Part shown: positions 22,060 through 30,279 of the stretch, in pieces | How positions within the stretch are numbered: position 1 is the first letter of the stretch | Layout: each line of letters begins with the position of its first letter | NCBI GenBank assembly: GCA_964385305.1 | Contig: CAYLOP010000019.1 | Location: forward strand, 1 to 35,361 | Origin: CAYLOP01 sp964385305 | GTDB lineage: Bacteria; Chloroflexota; Anaerolineae; Anaerolineales; E44-bin32 | Direction: 5' to 3' | DNA length: 35,361 nucleotides | Program-made: the position numbers and the translations under genes | Notes under the pieces: model-generated | What the model saw: the letters and a program-made list of their open reading frames with translations, nothing else | Databases searched by the model: none | Told to the model about the DNA's origin: nothing

Positions 22060-23226
22060 ATGAACGGCAAAATCGGGAAAGCGGTCATACTCGTTTTGAT
22101 GTTATCACTTGCGACGGTTGGCGTCGTGTACGCAGAAGAAGATGCTCCTGCGGGCAGGACACGCTTCTTGGGTGAGGTCACAAACGTGGATGAATCTGCC
22201 AGCACATTTCGTATGTACACAGGGGCCGGCGACGGTGTGGCTTTCAAGGTCAATCCAGCGACACGCTTTCGAAGCCCGGACGGCTCGGTGCAATGTTTAA
22301 GCGACCTTAAGGTGGGGATGCACGCGCTTGTGTTTGCATCCGGTAGTGAAGAGGGCGGTTTTGTGGCAAAGCTCGTCATCACCCGCAAGGCTCCCGAAGA
22401 GCGTAAACTCTTTCGAGCGTTGGGTGAGATCACGTCTGTTGATCTATCCGGGAATCGTTTCGAGCTGACGAAGCGCGATGGTGAGGTCATCACCTTCCAG
22501 GTCGGTGACCGAACTCGTTTCCGCAGCCGCGAAGGCGAGATCGAGGGTATCGAGGATCTTGAACTTGGCATGGTCGCGCTCGTTATTGGTGTTCGGACGG
22601 AAGACGGCGTCTTCGCAACGGTCGTTGCGGTAGGTCAGAAGGGTGATCTTCCCTCAAAACCTCGTCGGGTAGAAGGTGAGATCACAAAAGTCGTGACCGG
22701 ACAGGGAACCTTCACAATCGAGACGCCCGATGGTGAGTCACTGACTTTCCAAACAAGCGAGCGGACACGTTTCCGCAGTCGTGATGGATCTGTGAACGAT
22801 ATCCATGACCTGAAGAAGGGCATGATAGCCCTGGTTGGTGTGATCGAGCAGCAGGATGGAACGCAACTTGCGCTTCTCGTGGTTGCTGGCTACCCACAAG
22901 AGTCCCCGGAGCGACCCAAGATTGATGTCAGGGCGGCAGGAAGGATCGTCGATATTGGGGCCCAGTCCTTCACGCTCGAGACACGAAGCGCTGAGAGAAG
23001 GATTTTTAACGTTGGTGGTTCAACCGTATTCAAGTCGCGCAATGGCAGCGTGACTGGCCTGGACGATCTTGAGATCGGCATGATCGCCATTGTCGGCGCA
23101 CAAGAGTTGGGGAGTGGTCAGTGGATGGCTGTATGGATAGGGGTTGGGCAGCCGCCTTCCCAGCCCCCAACCGATGCTCCAGGTCAACTCGAGATCGGCG
23201 CCAGAGACGCAGTTCACGCCTGGTAA
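22060..23226 (+). CDS. Secreted protein with four tandem DUF5666-like repeats
   Basis: 388 residues from ATG 22060 behind GAGGAGGG (22047-22053); an ATG at 22045 overlaps that site. An N-terminal signal peptide (residues 1-25, cleavage likely after V-Y-A) is followed by four ~75-residue repeats at about 34-109, 117-193, 202-277 and 290-363. Each reads G-E-(V/I)-T-x-V ... F-x-(L/I)-x-T ... (T/S)-x-(T/V)-(R/V)-F-(R/K)-S-(P/R)-x-G-(S/E)-(V/I) ... D-L-x-x-G-M-x-A-(L/I)-V, the style of DUF5666 beta-barrel repeats. A proline-rich linker (P-P-S-Q-P-P) and a short tail follow. No lipobox, sortase motif or membrane anchor is visible, so the protein is probably exported to the cell surface or envelope. 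Function is unknown; no enzyme motif is seen. It is monocistronic, with its own terminator. Confidence 0.85.
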   Translation: MNGKIGKAVILVLMLSLATVGVVYAEEDAPAGRTRFLGEVTNVDESASTFRMYTGAGDGVAFKVNPATRFRSPDGSVQCLSDLKVGMHALVFASGSEEGGFVAKLVITRKAPEERKLFRALGEITSVDLSGNRFELTKRDGEVITFQVGDRTRFRSREGEIEGIEDLELGMVALVIGVRTEDGVFATVVAVGQKGDLPSKPRRVEGEITKVVTGQGTFTIETPDGESLTFQTSERTRFRSRDGSVNDIHDLKKGMIALVGVIEQQDGTQLALLVVAGYPQESPERPKIDVRAAGRIVDIGAQSFTLETRSAERRIFNVGGSTVFKSRNGSVTGLDDLEIGMIAIVGAQELGSGQWMAVWIGVGQPPSQPPTDAPGQLEIGARDAVHAW

Positions 23227-23267
23227 GATGTAGTCAAAGCGAAGAGGCATTTCAAGCGATAAAAATC

Positions 23268-23310
23268 TCCGTGGTGGAATTTTGTACCGCTACGGACGCT
23301 TTTTAATTTC
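23268..23310 (+). terminator. Probable intrinsic terminator after the DUF5666 gene
   Basis: CCGTGGTGG (23269-23277) pairs with CCGCTACGG (23287-23295), nine pairs including two G-U, loop of nine, then ACGCTTTTTAATTT. After it lie two Shine-Dalgarno-like strings (AAGGAGG 23312-23318 and AAGGAGGG 23328-23334) without a well-placed start codon. The remaining bases to 23406 show nothing firm. Confidence 0.65.
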
Positions 23311-23406
23311 GAAGGAGGTTCGTTTCTAAGGAGGGATAAATCGCGGACATGTCTTCCGGCATGAGCGTAAGCAGGGATGGGAGTTTGAGCGCGTGCTGTA
23401 TGTATA

Positions 23407-24285
23407 TCAGCCTCCGCGCATGGAAGGGATGGATGTCGTCTGGATTCGCTCCCACGTGGCTTTAATCAACAGGGCGTCTTTGTCCATATCCGCAGGGCTT
23501 TCACATAAGATCCGCCCCCCGCATTGGAATTCGGAAAGTGCTTGCAGCAGTGCGTCGAGATCGAAATCGGAGTCAGCCAGGAGTAGATGGTTGCGTTCTC
23601 CTTTTAGCCCGTATTCGATGCCAGAGAGATGGCAATGTAAGCGCTTCAACGAACGCTTGCCAAGCGCCTTTTGATAGGCTATCAGAATCGCAATCCACTC
23701 ATTGTAAGTATTGACGGTTCCATCACCAGGCCGTGCGTGCAGGTGGGCAAAATCAAGGCAAGGTTCGACGCCATCGATTTCCCTGGCCATCGTCAAGGTG
23801 TCCTGCAGGGAGCCGAGCATGGCGCTTTTTCCCATGGTTTCAGGTCGCAAGGTTACGTGGTTACCTTGAGCGCGCAGCGCCTCTATACAGCCGCGTAAAC
23901 GCGAGATCGATATTTTAAGCACATCAGCCGGATCGCGGTCGAAGTAGGAACCGGGATGAAAAACGATGTCGGTGGCGCCGGCAAGATTGCCGAAGTGGGC
24001 TGCATCCATCAAGCGTTTACGGCTTTTCGGCCACTCAACATCGTCTGCGTTTAAGTTGATGTAGTACGGTGCGTGAACGCTGAGATGGATACCCGACTCA
24101 GTTGCAGCAGACTTTATCTTGGCGCAGGTGGCTTCTGAAACACGGACAGATCGAACCCAACCAACCTCTAAGGCAGTAAGTCCTTGGCTGGCGAGATGGT
24201 AGATCGTCCCGATAGAGCCGCCGGGTTTATTCGGTGTAGAGCGGGGGGTTCCGACCGTTCCAAAGAGAAATCCGTCGAAGGACAC
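23407..24285 (-). CDS. Endonuclease IV-like AP endonuclease (archaeal-type)
   Basis: 292 residues from GTG 24285, preceded by GAGGAG at a 9-base spacing. TIM-barrel apurinic/apyrimidinic endonuclease family for base-excision repair. Metal ligands appear in order: H71 (S-V-H-A-P-Y-Y-I-N-L), H110 (F-H-P-G-S), E149 (P-E-T-M-G-K), D178 and H181 (L-D-F-A-H-L-H-A-R), H217 (H-C-H-L-S-G-I-E-Y), then E230...H233 where E. coli Nfo has Asp...His, and E262 (C-E-S-P). The S-G-I-E-Y ... G-E-x-x-H form is the one I associate with archaeal homologues, an impression from memory. The gene is separated by 213 bp from the upstream kinase gene on the same strand; that spacer carries two palindromes just before the start. 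Confidence 0.85.
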   Translation of the reverse strand: MSFDGFLFGTVGTPRSTPNKPGGSIGTIYHLASQGLTALEVGWVRSVRVSEATCAKIKSAATESGIHLSVHAPYYINLNADDVEWPKSRKRLMDAAHFGNLAGATDIVFHPGSYFDRDPADVLKISISRLRGCIEALRAQGNHVTLRPETMGKSAMLGSLQDTLTMAREIDGVEPCLDFAHLHARPGDGTVNTYNEWIAILIAYQKALGKRSLKRLHCHLSGIEYGLKGERNHLLLADSDFDLDALLQALSEFQCGGRILCESPADMDKDALLIKATWERIQTTSIPSMRGG

Positions 24286-24346
24286 GAGATCGATCTCCTC
24301 AGTGCTCGGATAAATGATTGATCCGAAGCCTGGATCACATCCGAGC
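24286..24346 (-). promoter_or_regulatory. Nested palindromes in the leader of the endonuclease IV gene
   Basis: Two structures abut the ribosome-binding site. GAGATCGATCTC (24286-24297) is a perfect 12-bp palindrome between, and partly including, the Shine-Dalgarno GAGGAG and the GTG start. Upstream, GCTCGGAT (24304-24311) pairs with ATCCGAGC (24339-24346), and inside it TGATCC (24319-24324) pairs with GGATCA (24332-24337), giving a two-step 14-bp hairpin. The rest of the 213-bp gap to 24498 shows no clear promoter or terminator. Confidence 0.6.
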
Positions 24347-24498
24347 TATGGACGAATGAACTGGAGCATGCAGGAGAGACAGAGCTGAGAAGATGCCGCA
24401 ATGCGAGTTTGCGATCCAGAGAAAGCTCGATGTAGGGTGAGGAAGGATCAAGGTAGGGACTGCCGCGAAATTGGACCTGGGCAGCAGATGTGACCAAG

Positions 24499-27054
24499 CT
24501 ACACTTGTGCCTTTTTAAGTGACCCGGTCTTTGGGGTAGGTTCGCGCGGAAGAGAGAAGTTGAAGGTGCTGCCCTCCGTCTCCTCACTTTCAACCCAGAT
24601 GCGACCACCATGCTGCTCTATGACTGTCTTGGATAGAGCCAATCCCAGACCCGTTCCCTCAATGGGGTTGTCTGGATCTTGGACATTAATGCGACCCCTG
24701 AAGAGATGTTCGAAAACGCGCGAGATCTCCTCTTGGGGTATTCCAGGTCCGTTGTCCTGCACACTGATTGTCACCTGATCGTCGTCCCACGCCACAGAGA
24801 TGGTGATCTTGCCTTCTTTTTGTGTGAACTTGATGGCATTGCTAAGGATGTTGTTCATCACAGAGTTCAGACGGCTCGGATCTCCTTTGATGAGCAGTGT
24901 CTCCTCTGGGGGTTCATAAACAACAGATTGTTTCTTTGCCTCTGAGAGTGGGCGCAAATCCTCAATTGCACGGCGAATGAGATCATGGATTTGGCAAGGT
25001 TCGTAGATGACGTTCGCCGTCGATTCGACACGGATCGTTTCAAGAAGCGCAGTAATCAGATTTGTCATGCTTTCTGTGGCACGCTGCATCATGTTCAATG
25101 CTTTGCGTTGCTGTTCGCTTAGATCAGCGTCGTATAGTAAGTCTGCGCCAAGGCGGATGGCATTCAGCGGATTCTTCAAGTCATGTGCAGCGGTACCGAG
25201 CAACTGTGATCGCATGCGATCGATCTGCTTCAGCGCAGTGATATCCTGCATCACAGCCACCCTGCCGACATCCGTGATCTCACTTATCGTGGCATAAAGG
25301 GTGCGGTCACGCGGTGTGGAGATCTCTTGACTTATTGGCAATTCGATTAAAGGATCGGTCAGGAGTTCACCAAGGGGATGGTCAAGAAAGATCTCAAGGG
25401 CTGGGCGTCCAACCGCTCGAGCGGGGTCGATATGGAAAGCCTGTCCTGCAGCCTGATTAACGAGGCTGATGATCCCGGTGTTGTCCGTGAGCACGACGGC
25501 GTCGGCGGTTTCGACAAGCGTCGCTTCCAGGCGGCTGCGTTCCTCGGCTACACGGCGGAATAGATTTGCGTTGTCCAAAGCGATTGCCGCCCAGGATGCG
25601 ATAGAGGAGAGTGCGAGTTGATCGGACTCTGTGAATTTCCCGTTCGGATGGTTGATGGCTTGGATTACACCTAAGACTTCTTCCCGCCTCTGGAGCGGTA
25701 CACAGAGCACAGACGTCGTTAACAAACCAGTTTGGCCATCGATCGCGCTTTGGTAAAGCGGATTGGTTCTTACATCATTGACGATCAGGGGTTGGGAATT
25801 CCGGGTTACCCACCCGGCAATGCCTTCTTCGAGCCTGATGGCGACATCCCGAATACGGAGTTGGCGGCCACCGCTGGCTTTAAGGACGAGTGTCTCGCCC
25901 AACTCATCCAACAGGAAGAGTACACAGGCTTCGGCTTGTAGGAGACGCTGTGCATGCACCATAGCATTTCCAAGTGCATCCTCCAAGTCCAATGTGGACG
26001 TCATTTCCCTGCCGATATCACCCAACACCTGGAGTTGATTTGCTCTTGCTTCGGAGGTTTCTAGGTGGATGGCATCTTGCAACCCAACTGCGCCAATGTT
26101 GATGATCGCCTGCGCAAGTTCCATCTCCTGTTCATTGATTTGACGGCCTGCTTTTCTGTGCAAGACACGCACAATCCCAAGAGCCTCGTTTCTGGTCGCT
26201 AGGGGGAAGATCGCGGCTGCAGAATACCCTTCGCTTTGCAGCATCGCGATGTCTTTCGGCGAGCCGACCGGCGGGGAGAGGCTCAGGGTCTCTGGGCGTA
26301 ATTCGCTGAGCACCTTCTGATGGACTGGATAATCAGGCAGGCCATTTGTGGCGTGAGTCACGACGGATTGCTGCATCGATTTGCCAAGCTGCTGAGAGAA
26401 GCGCGTGGCGTTTTCATCTCCGTTCTCGAAAACCATCACTTCACATATATCAGCAGAGGTGGCTTTCATTAGATGGGCCGCAGTCTGCCGGATAGCATCC
26501 TCTCGGGTGCGAGTGCCTGTGATGGCATGGCTGGCCTGGTAAAGCAGTGATAGCTTATGAAAGAGGTAGGCTTGATTTGCAGATTGTCTTGCGAGCGCCA
26601 AAACTTCAGCTGCGCGCGTTGCTAAAACCTCCATGATCGCGAGCGACTTCTCGTCGAATGGACTGGTGGAGTCTGAGCCCGCGAATATCAAACCAATGAT
26701 CTGACCGCCTGTGATGCATGGAGCACACGCGACTACACCAGGGGCAAGCGGTAAGGACAGGGAACTTTGATCAGACCCCGTCGTACATGCACGGTGGGTG
26801 GAGAATGCTTCCTGCAAGACAGGATGTTCCGTGTAAGATGCGAGGCGTCCCAGCTCGTTCATCGGGATCCCGTAAGCGAAGCGAGGGATGAAGGAAGCCT
26901 GCGTCTCATCATACTCGTACAGCGCAACACGTTCGGATTCTAGGAGTTCACTCGTAAGGCGAAGCAACCCGTTGAGTGTGAGTGAAGGGTTGTAGAAATC
27001 GAATGTAGCGGTAGCTGCTTGATAAAGTTTGCTAGTTGAATCTTGCGACACCAT
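24499..27054 (-). CDS. Soluble sensor histidine kinase (three GAF domains, PAS, HisKA, HATPase_c)
   Basis: 851 residues, no membrane segment, so cytoplasmic. Domain order: GAF-like at about 20-155, GAF at about 175-330, GAF at about 345-495 (G-E-T-L-V-L-K-A-S-G-G ... L-C-V-P-L-Q-R-R-E-E-V-L-G-V-I-Q), PAS at about 505-605 (D-A-V-V-L-T-D-N-T-G-I-I-S-L-V-N), HisKA with phosphoacceptor H624 in A-A-H-D-L-K-N-P-L, then HATPase_c with N-box (L-S-N-A-I-K-F), D-N-G-P-G-I-P and G-T-G-L-G-L-A-L-S near 815. It should autophosphorylate in response to a small ligand or redox/light-type cue bound by a GAF or PAS domain. No response regulator lies next to it, so its partner is elsewhere. The start ATG 27054 has only TAGGA directly before it; GTG 27051 is an alternative. 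Confidence 0.93.
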   Translation of the reverse strand: MVSQDSTSKLYQAATATFDFYNPSLTLNGLLRLTSELLESERVALYEYDETQASFIPRFAYGIPMNELGRLASYTEHPVLQEAFSTHRACTTGSDQSSLSLPLAPGVVACAPCITGGQIIGLIFAGSDSTSPFDEKSLAIMEVLATRAAEVLALARQSANQAYLFHKLSLLYQASHAITGTRTREDAIRQTAAHLMKATSADICEVMVFENGDENATRFSQQLGKSMQQSVVTHATNGLPDYPVHQKVLSELRPETLSLSPPVGSPKDIAMLQSEGYSAAAIFPLATRNEALGIVRVLHRKAGRQINEQEMELAQAIINIGAVGLQDAIHLETSEARANQLQVLGDIGREMTSTLDLEDALGNAMVHAQRLLQAEACVLFLLDELGETLVLKASGGRQLRIRDVAIRLEEGIAGWVTRNSQPLIVNDVRTNPLYQSAIDGQTGLLTTSVLCVPLQRREEVLGVIQAINHPNGKFTESDQLALSSIASWAAIALDNANLFRRVAEERSRLEATLVETADAVVLTDNTGIISLVNQAAGQAFHIDPARAVGRPALEIFLDHPLGELLTDPLIELPISQEISTPRDRTLYATISEITDVGRVAVMQDITALKQIDRMRSQLLGTAAHDLKNPLNAIRLGADLLYDADLSEQQRKALNMMQRATESMTNLITALLETIRVESTANVIYEPCQIHDLIRRAIEDLRPLSEAKKQSVVYEPPEETLLIKGDPSRLNSVMNNILSNAIKFTQKEGKITISVAWDDDQVTISVQDNGPGIPQEEISRVFEHLFRGRINVQDPDNPIEGTGLGLALSKTVIEQHGGRIWVESEETEGSTFNFSLPREPTPKTGSLKKAQV

Positions 27055-27098
27055 TCCTATTACCCCATCATTGTCGGCATTGATTTAACCCATCAGGC

Positions 27099-27127
27099 AT
27101 TATGGCACAGAACAAGCACCTCTGCAA
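27099..27127 (-). promoter_or_regulatory. Candidate promoter of the histidine kinase gene
   Basis: On the minus strand TTGCAG (27122-27127), 17-bp spacer, CATAAT (27099-27104), about 45 bp upstream of the start. Further upstream, GTTGGTAACCAAC (27199-27211) is a perfect palindrome around one central base and is operator-like. The rest of 27055-27279 holds no gene. Confidence 0.5.
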
Positions 27128-27279
27128 TGATTTTCTGGTGGGAGTGTCTAGGTATCGTTCACCCTACGCAGGTTGCCCTAAGGCGGAAATTGGACCCCGT
27201 TGGTAACCAACCATTCCCGAGCAAAGATTCATAGGGGTTGACCTATACCGGAGAGGGGTATCCATCCTGCTAGGTTACA

Positions 27280-27663
27280 TCATCGTCCGGGTAACTTTGC
27301 AGCTAAGGGTGGTCCGAGAATAAATAGGCCTATCAACACGGCAATCGCTGCAGCGATCAAGACGGCACCAGCGCCGATGTCCTTGCTCAAACCCGCTAAG
27401 GGATCCAGTTTCGGGTTGGTCAGGTCCACGATCGTCTCTAACACTGTGTTCATAAACTCGGCGAACCATACAAAACCAATCGCCAAGCAAAGGCAAGCCC
27501 AATCTCGCCATGTAAGATCAAGCCAGATCCCCAACCCGACCGTGATGACTGTGGCTGCACTATGTATCCACGCGTTTCTTTGCGATCGAAGGACATAGCG
27601 GCAGCCACGAAAGGCATTATAGAAGGAAGCAACCCATGATAGGGAGCGTTTCGGAATGCTCAT
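27280..27663 (-). CDS. dgkA: Diacylglycerol/undecaprenol kinase family protein
   Basis: 127 residues, an integral membrane kinase with three to four hydrophobic segments. Conserved core: E69-F-M-N-T-V-L-E76-T-I-V-D and K94-D95-I-G-A-G-A-V-L-I-A-A, as in the DgkA family. In Gram-positive-type bacteria the ybeY-linked member phosphorylates undecaprenol rather than diacylglycerol, feeding the lipid carrier used by MraY; whether this one does so is inference. ATG 27663 overlaps the ybeY stop by four bases, so it is the last gene of the yqeY-HD-ybeY-dgkA operon. A short inverted repeat (GTTAC/GTAAC) overlaps its stop, but no T-run follows. Confidence 0.9.
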   Translation of the reverse strand: MSIPKRSLSWVASFYNAFRGCRYVLRSQRNAWIHSAATVITVGLGIWLDLTWRDWACLCLAIGFVWFAEFMNTVLETIVDLTNPKLDPLAGLSKDIGAGAVLIAAAIAVLIGLFILGPPLAAKLPGR

Positions 27664-28121
27664 GCTGCATCCTCGGGAAGAACAATATCAAGCCCCAGCA
27701 CCATTAAGATTGCCGTTTGCGTAGTCCACATCCGCTCTTTGTCAGGTGCTTGGGCGTGATCGTATCCTAAGAGATGGAGCGCGCCATGTACAGTGAGCAA
27801 TGTTAGCTCTTCCTGAAGGGAAAGGTTCGCTGTTTTCGCCTGTCGAACAGCTGCCGGAACCGAAATAACGACATCTCCGTAGTAGATCCGATCTGTTTCC
27901 GGGTCGAGGCTGCTGTCTTCAAAGGAAAGCACATCTGTAGATCGGTCAAGCTCGGCATATCGCAGATTGAGTTCACGGATGGCGTTATCGTCTGTGAGAA
28001 CGATCGTGAGATCACCGGCTGCAACTCCTTCGTGTTCTAATACAGCCAGGGCAACCGTCGTGAGGTCAAAGCCCACGTCTTGATAATCTTGAGAGGCGTG
28101 AAGGTAAGCCTTATATTTCAT
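27660..28121 (-). CDS. ybeY: Endoribonuclease YbeY (16S rRNA maturation)
   Basis: 153 residues, single-domain zinc-dependent RNase needed for 16S rRNA 3'-end processing and ribosome quality control. Zinc motif H112-G-A-L-H116-L-L-G-Y-D-H122 is intact, preceded by D-V-L-S-F and Y-Y-G-D-V-V-I-S. Start ATG 28121 overlaps the stop of the HD-domain gene, and its own stop overlaps dgkA, both by ATGA. Confidence 0.95.
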   Translation of the reverse strand: MKYKAYLHASQDYQDVGFDLTTVALAVLEHEGVAAGDLTIVLTDDNAIRELNLRYAELDRSTDVLSFEDSSLDPETDRIYYGDVVISVPAAVRQAKTANLSLQEELTLLTVHGALHLLGYDHAQAPDKERMWTTQTAILMVLGLDIVLPEDAA

Positions 28122-30271
28122 GAATCTGCAAGGGGGAGAGAGGGTGGACTCGTGTCTGATTGGGAAACTTGCGGCGTTTGCTCCTCATACTCAGGATACT
28201 TGATACGCGGATGGTACATATTCTTCAAGGTTTTCACAAAAGAACGCCGAATTGTATCGAGGTCTTTCAAAGTTAGTTCAGTTCGATCAAGCTGACCTTT
28301 TATAAGGCGATCCTCAATTACCCAACGCACCAATGCATCTAAAGCCTCATCATCTTGGGGTTTATCAGCACGTGCTTTGGCCTCAATGCCATCTGCAAGC
28401 ATGAGCAAGGCAGTCTCTCGAGAGCGAGGTCGTGGTCCTTTGTAAGCAAATTCCTGCCGGTCAACGAGGTTCGCGTCCCCGTTGACCGCGTTTACGGCGT
28501 TGCTATATTGATAACGGGTGACCATCGTCCCGTGATGCTCGTTGATGAAGTCTTGGATGCTTTGGGGAATGTGGTATTTGCGTGCCAATTCCTTGCCATC
28601 TTGGACGTGTTCTAGGATCACACTCGCACTGGTTGTTGGATCAAGCTGTTCATGGACGTTCTGGCCTTCTACCTGATTTTCAATGAAGAATTGCGGTCGC
28701 AAGGCCTTACCTGCATCGTGGTAAAGCGCACCCACGCGTGTGAGGAGCGAATTCGCACCAATCGCCCTTGCGGCCTGCTCAGCTAGGTTCGCCACCTGGA
28801 GGCTATGCTGATAAGTACCTGGCGCGTTCTGGAGGATTAATTGCAGAAGGGGGTGATCAGGGCGTGATAATTCAATGAGTTGTAGGCTGGTGGTGATGCC
28901 GAGCAGGTTGCCGATAAGGAGGATCAAACCGAAGCTCAAGCTCGCGGAGAGAAATCCGCTGAGAATCGTAGCGCCGGTCAACGTGGCTTTACCGAGGATG
29001 TCCGTGGCTGGATCGGGGAAGCGAAAGATCGCCACAATGGTAGCTGCCGAAGCAGCAGCAGCTAGCCCTGCCCAGAAGAACGAACTCAAACGCTCGGCTC
29101 GACCGATGATGAGAGCTGCAATAGCGCCGCTGAGCATGTAGTACAGTGCGAGCTCAAGCCCTCGCGCACCCAAGAAACCCGCTAAAGCACCCAGGACCAT
29201 TGCAGTGATAACCCCCATCCCGGGCGTCATCAAGACTGTCAAGAGCATGGGAAGCAAAGCGGCGGGGAAAAGATAGGGAAGTACGGCGCGCCCAGGGATC
29301 ATCAATTGCATACCCACTGCTAAGACGATAAAGAGAATGCTCACAGTTGCCGCGAGGCGGACATCCCTGGTCAGATCTAGATGCGTTCGGTGGGCAAACA
29401 AGGTAACGGCGCAACCCAAAACGAGAACAAAGACGGATCGAATGGCGATGCGCTGCCAACGATTGGGAGGTTTTAGCAATCCAAATGTACTAAGCGCTTC
29501 AATCTCGAGTGGGCTGACAATCTCGCCCCTGCTGATGATGGTCTCGCCAGGTGCATAGGATTTTTGGACGAGACCGGTTGCTCGACGAGCTTGCTCGCGT
29601 GCGGTCTCTGTTGCTTCCTGATTGAGCTTCGCGTTGTATGCGACAAATGCGCTTGCAAGTTTACTCACCAGAGTAACTTGATTCTCAGGAAGAGAGATAC
29701 TCACCAGCGCTGGGATGGCGCGGCGTGCCTCCTCTTCCCGCCCCTCCCGAATTTCACTGCGCATCACCTGCTCAAGCACCGAGGTGGCTTCCAGCTTGAC
29801 GGCCTCCCAACGCGGGGAAGGCAAGTCTAAGATAGCCTGAGCGGAAGCCTCATCCAGGCGGACATCCGCCGTCGCCATCATATCGGTGAGTTGTTGCTCC
29901 TCCGAGGCATTGGTATCTGCACGCACGTTGTCAATATAGGAAAGCGTGGCGTTGAGGCTTTCAAGTTGCTGCCGTGCTACATTGCTATCTGGAGGATCAT
30001 AGACATCGGGGATCTGCTCCGCTGCCGCCTTTTGAGCAGAATTTGTGAGCACTTCGCTTGTGTAGGAGAGCGCGTAGGGTGCTAAGATGTCCTGTGGCGC
30101 GACATCATTGACCTCGAGGAAAAAGGACGTTTCTCCTTCGAGCTGGGGCAGGGAAAGCGCGATGACAGTTCCCACCATACCGATGATAAAGATGATCCAG
30201 AGGCGGGTGGCGCGCCACGCGCCTCTCAATCGTCTCACAACTTGTGTTCGTTCTACTGCATCCTCGTCCAT
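28118..30271 (-). CDS. 7TM-HD phosphohydrolase, PgpH-like (cyclic-di-AMP phosphodiesterase family)
   Basis: 717 residues. N-terminal membrane segment (about 24-41), an extracytoplasmic 7TMR-HD domain (about 45-270), seven membrane segments (about 277-462) and a cytoplasmic HD domain (about 485-665). HD metal ligands visible: H489 (T-Y-Q-H-S), H518-D519 (Y-H-D-A-G-K), H555 (I-L-E-H-V), H579/H580 (N-E-H-H-G-T) and D627 (L-A-D-G-I-E-A). In Listeria and others PgpH-type proteins hydrolyse cyclic di-AMP to pApA; gene linkage to ybeY and dgkA is classical for this family, though phoH and era are absent here. The tail is acidic, serine/proline-rich. It starts 8 bp after the yqeY stop. Confidence 0.92.
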   Translation of the reverse strand: MDEDAVERTQVVRRLRGAWRATRLWIIFIIGMVGTVIALSLPQLEGETSFFLEVNDVAPQDILAPYALSYTSEVLTNSAQKAAAEQIPDVYDPPDSNVARQQLESLNATLSYIDNVRADTNASEEQQLTDMMATADVRLDEASAQAILDLPSPRWEAVKLEATSVLEQVMRSEIREGREEEARRAIPALVSISLPENQVTLVSKLASAFVAYNAKLNQEATETAREQARRATGLVQKSYAPGETIISRGEIVSPLEIEALSTFGLLKPPNRWQRIAIRSVFVLVLGCAVTLFAHRTHLDLTRDVRLAATVSILFIVLAVGMQLMIPGRAVLPYLFPAALLPMLLTVLMTPGMGVITAMVLGALAGFLGARGLELALYYMLSGAIAALIIGRAERLSSFFWAGLAAAASAATIVAIFRFPDPATDILGKATLTGATILSGFLSASLSFGLILLIGNLLGITTSLQLIELSRPDHPLLQLILQNAPGTYQHSLQVANLAEQAARAIGANSLLTRVGALYHDAGKALRPQFFIENQVEGQNVHEQLDPTTSASVILEHVQDGKELARKYHIPQSIQDFINEHHGTMVTRYQYSNAVNAVNGDANLVDRQEFAYKGPRPRSRETALLMLADGIEAKARADKPQDDEALDALVRWVIEDRLIKGQLDRTELTLKDLDTIRRSFVKTLKNMYHPRIKYPEYEEQTPQVSQSDTSPPSLPLADS

Positions 30272-30279
30272 AATGTGAA

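Noticed and set aside
24299..24346. T-box or terminator reading of the hairpin before the endonuclease gene
   Set aside because: No T-box consensus and no T-run after the stem on the minus strand; kept only as palindromic leader structure.
24168..24611. Minus-strand open frame covering the kinase-endonuclease gap
   Set aside because: It overlaps the end of the kinase and the start of the endonuclease gene in another frame, has no Shine-Dalgarno at a usable start, and its composition changes abruptly outside the gap; chance openness is likelier.
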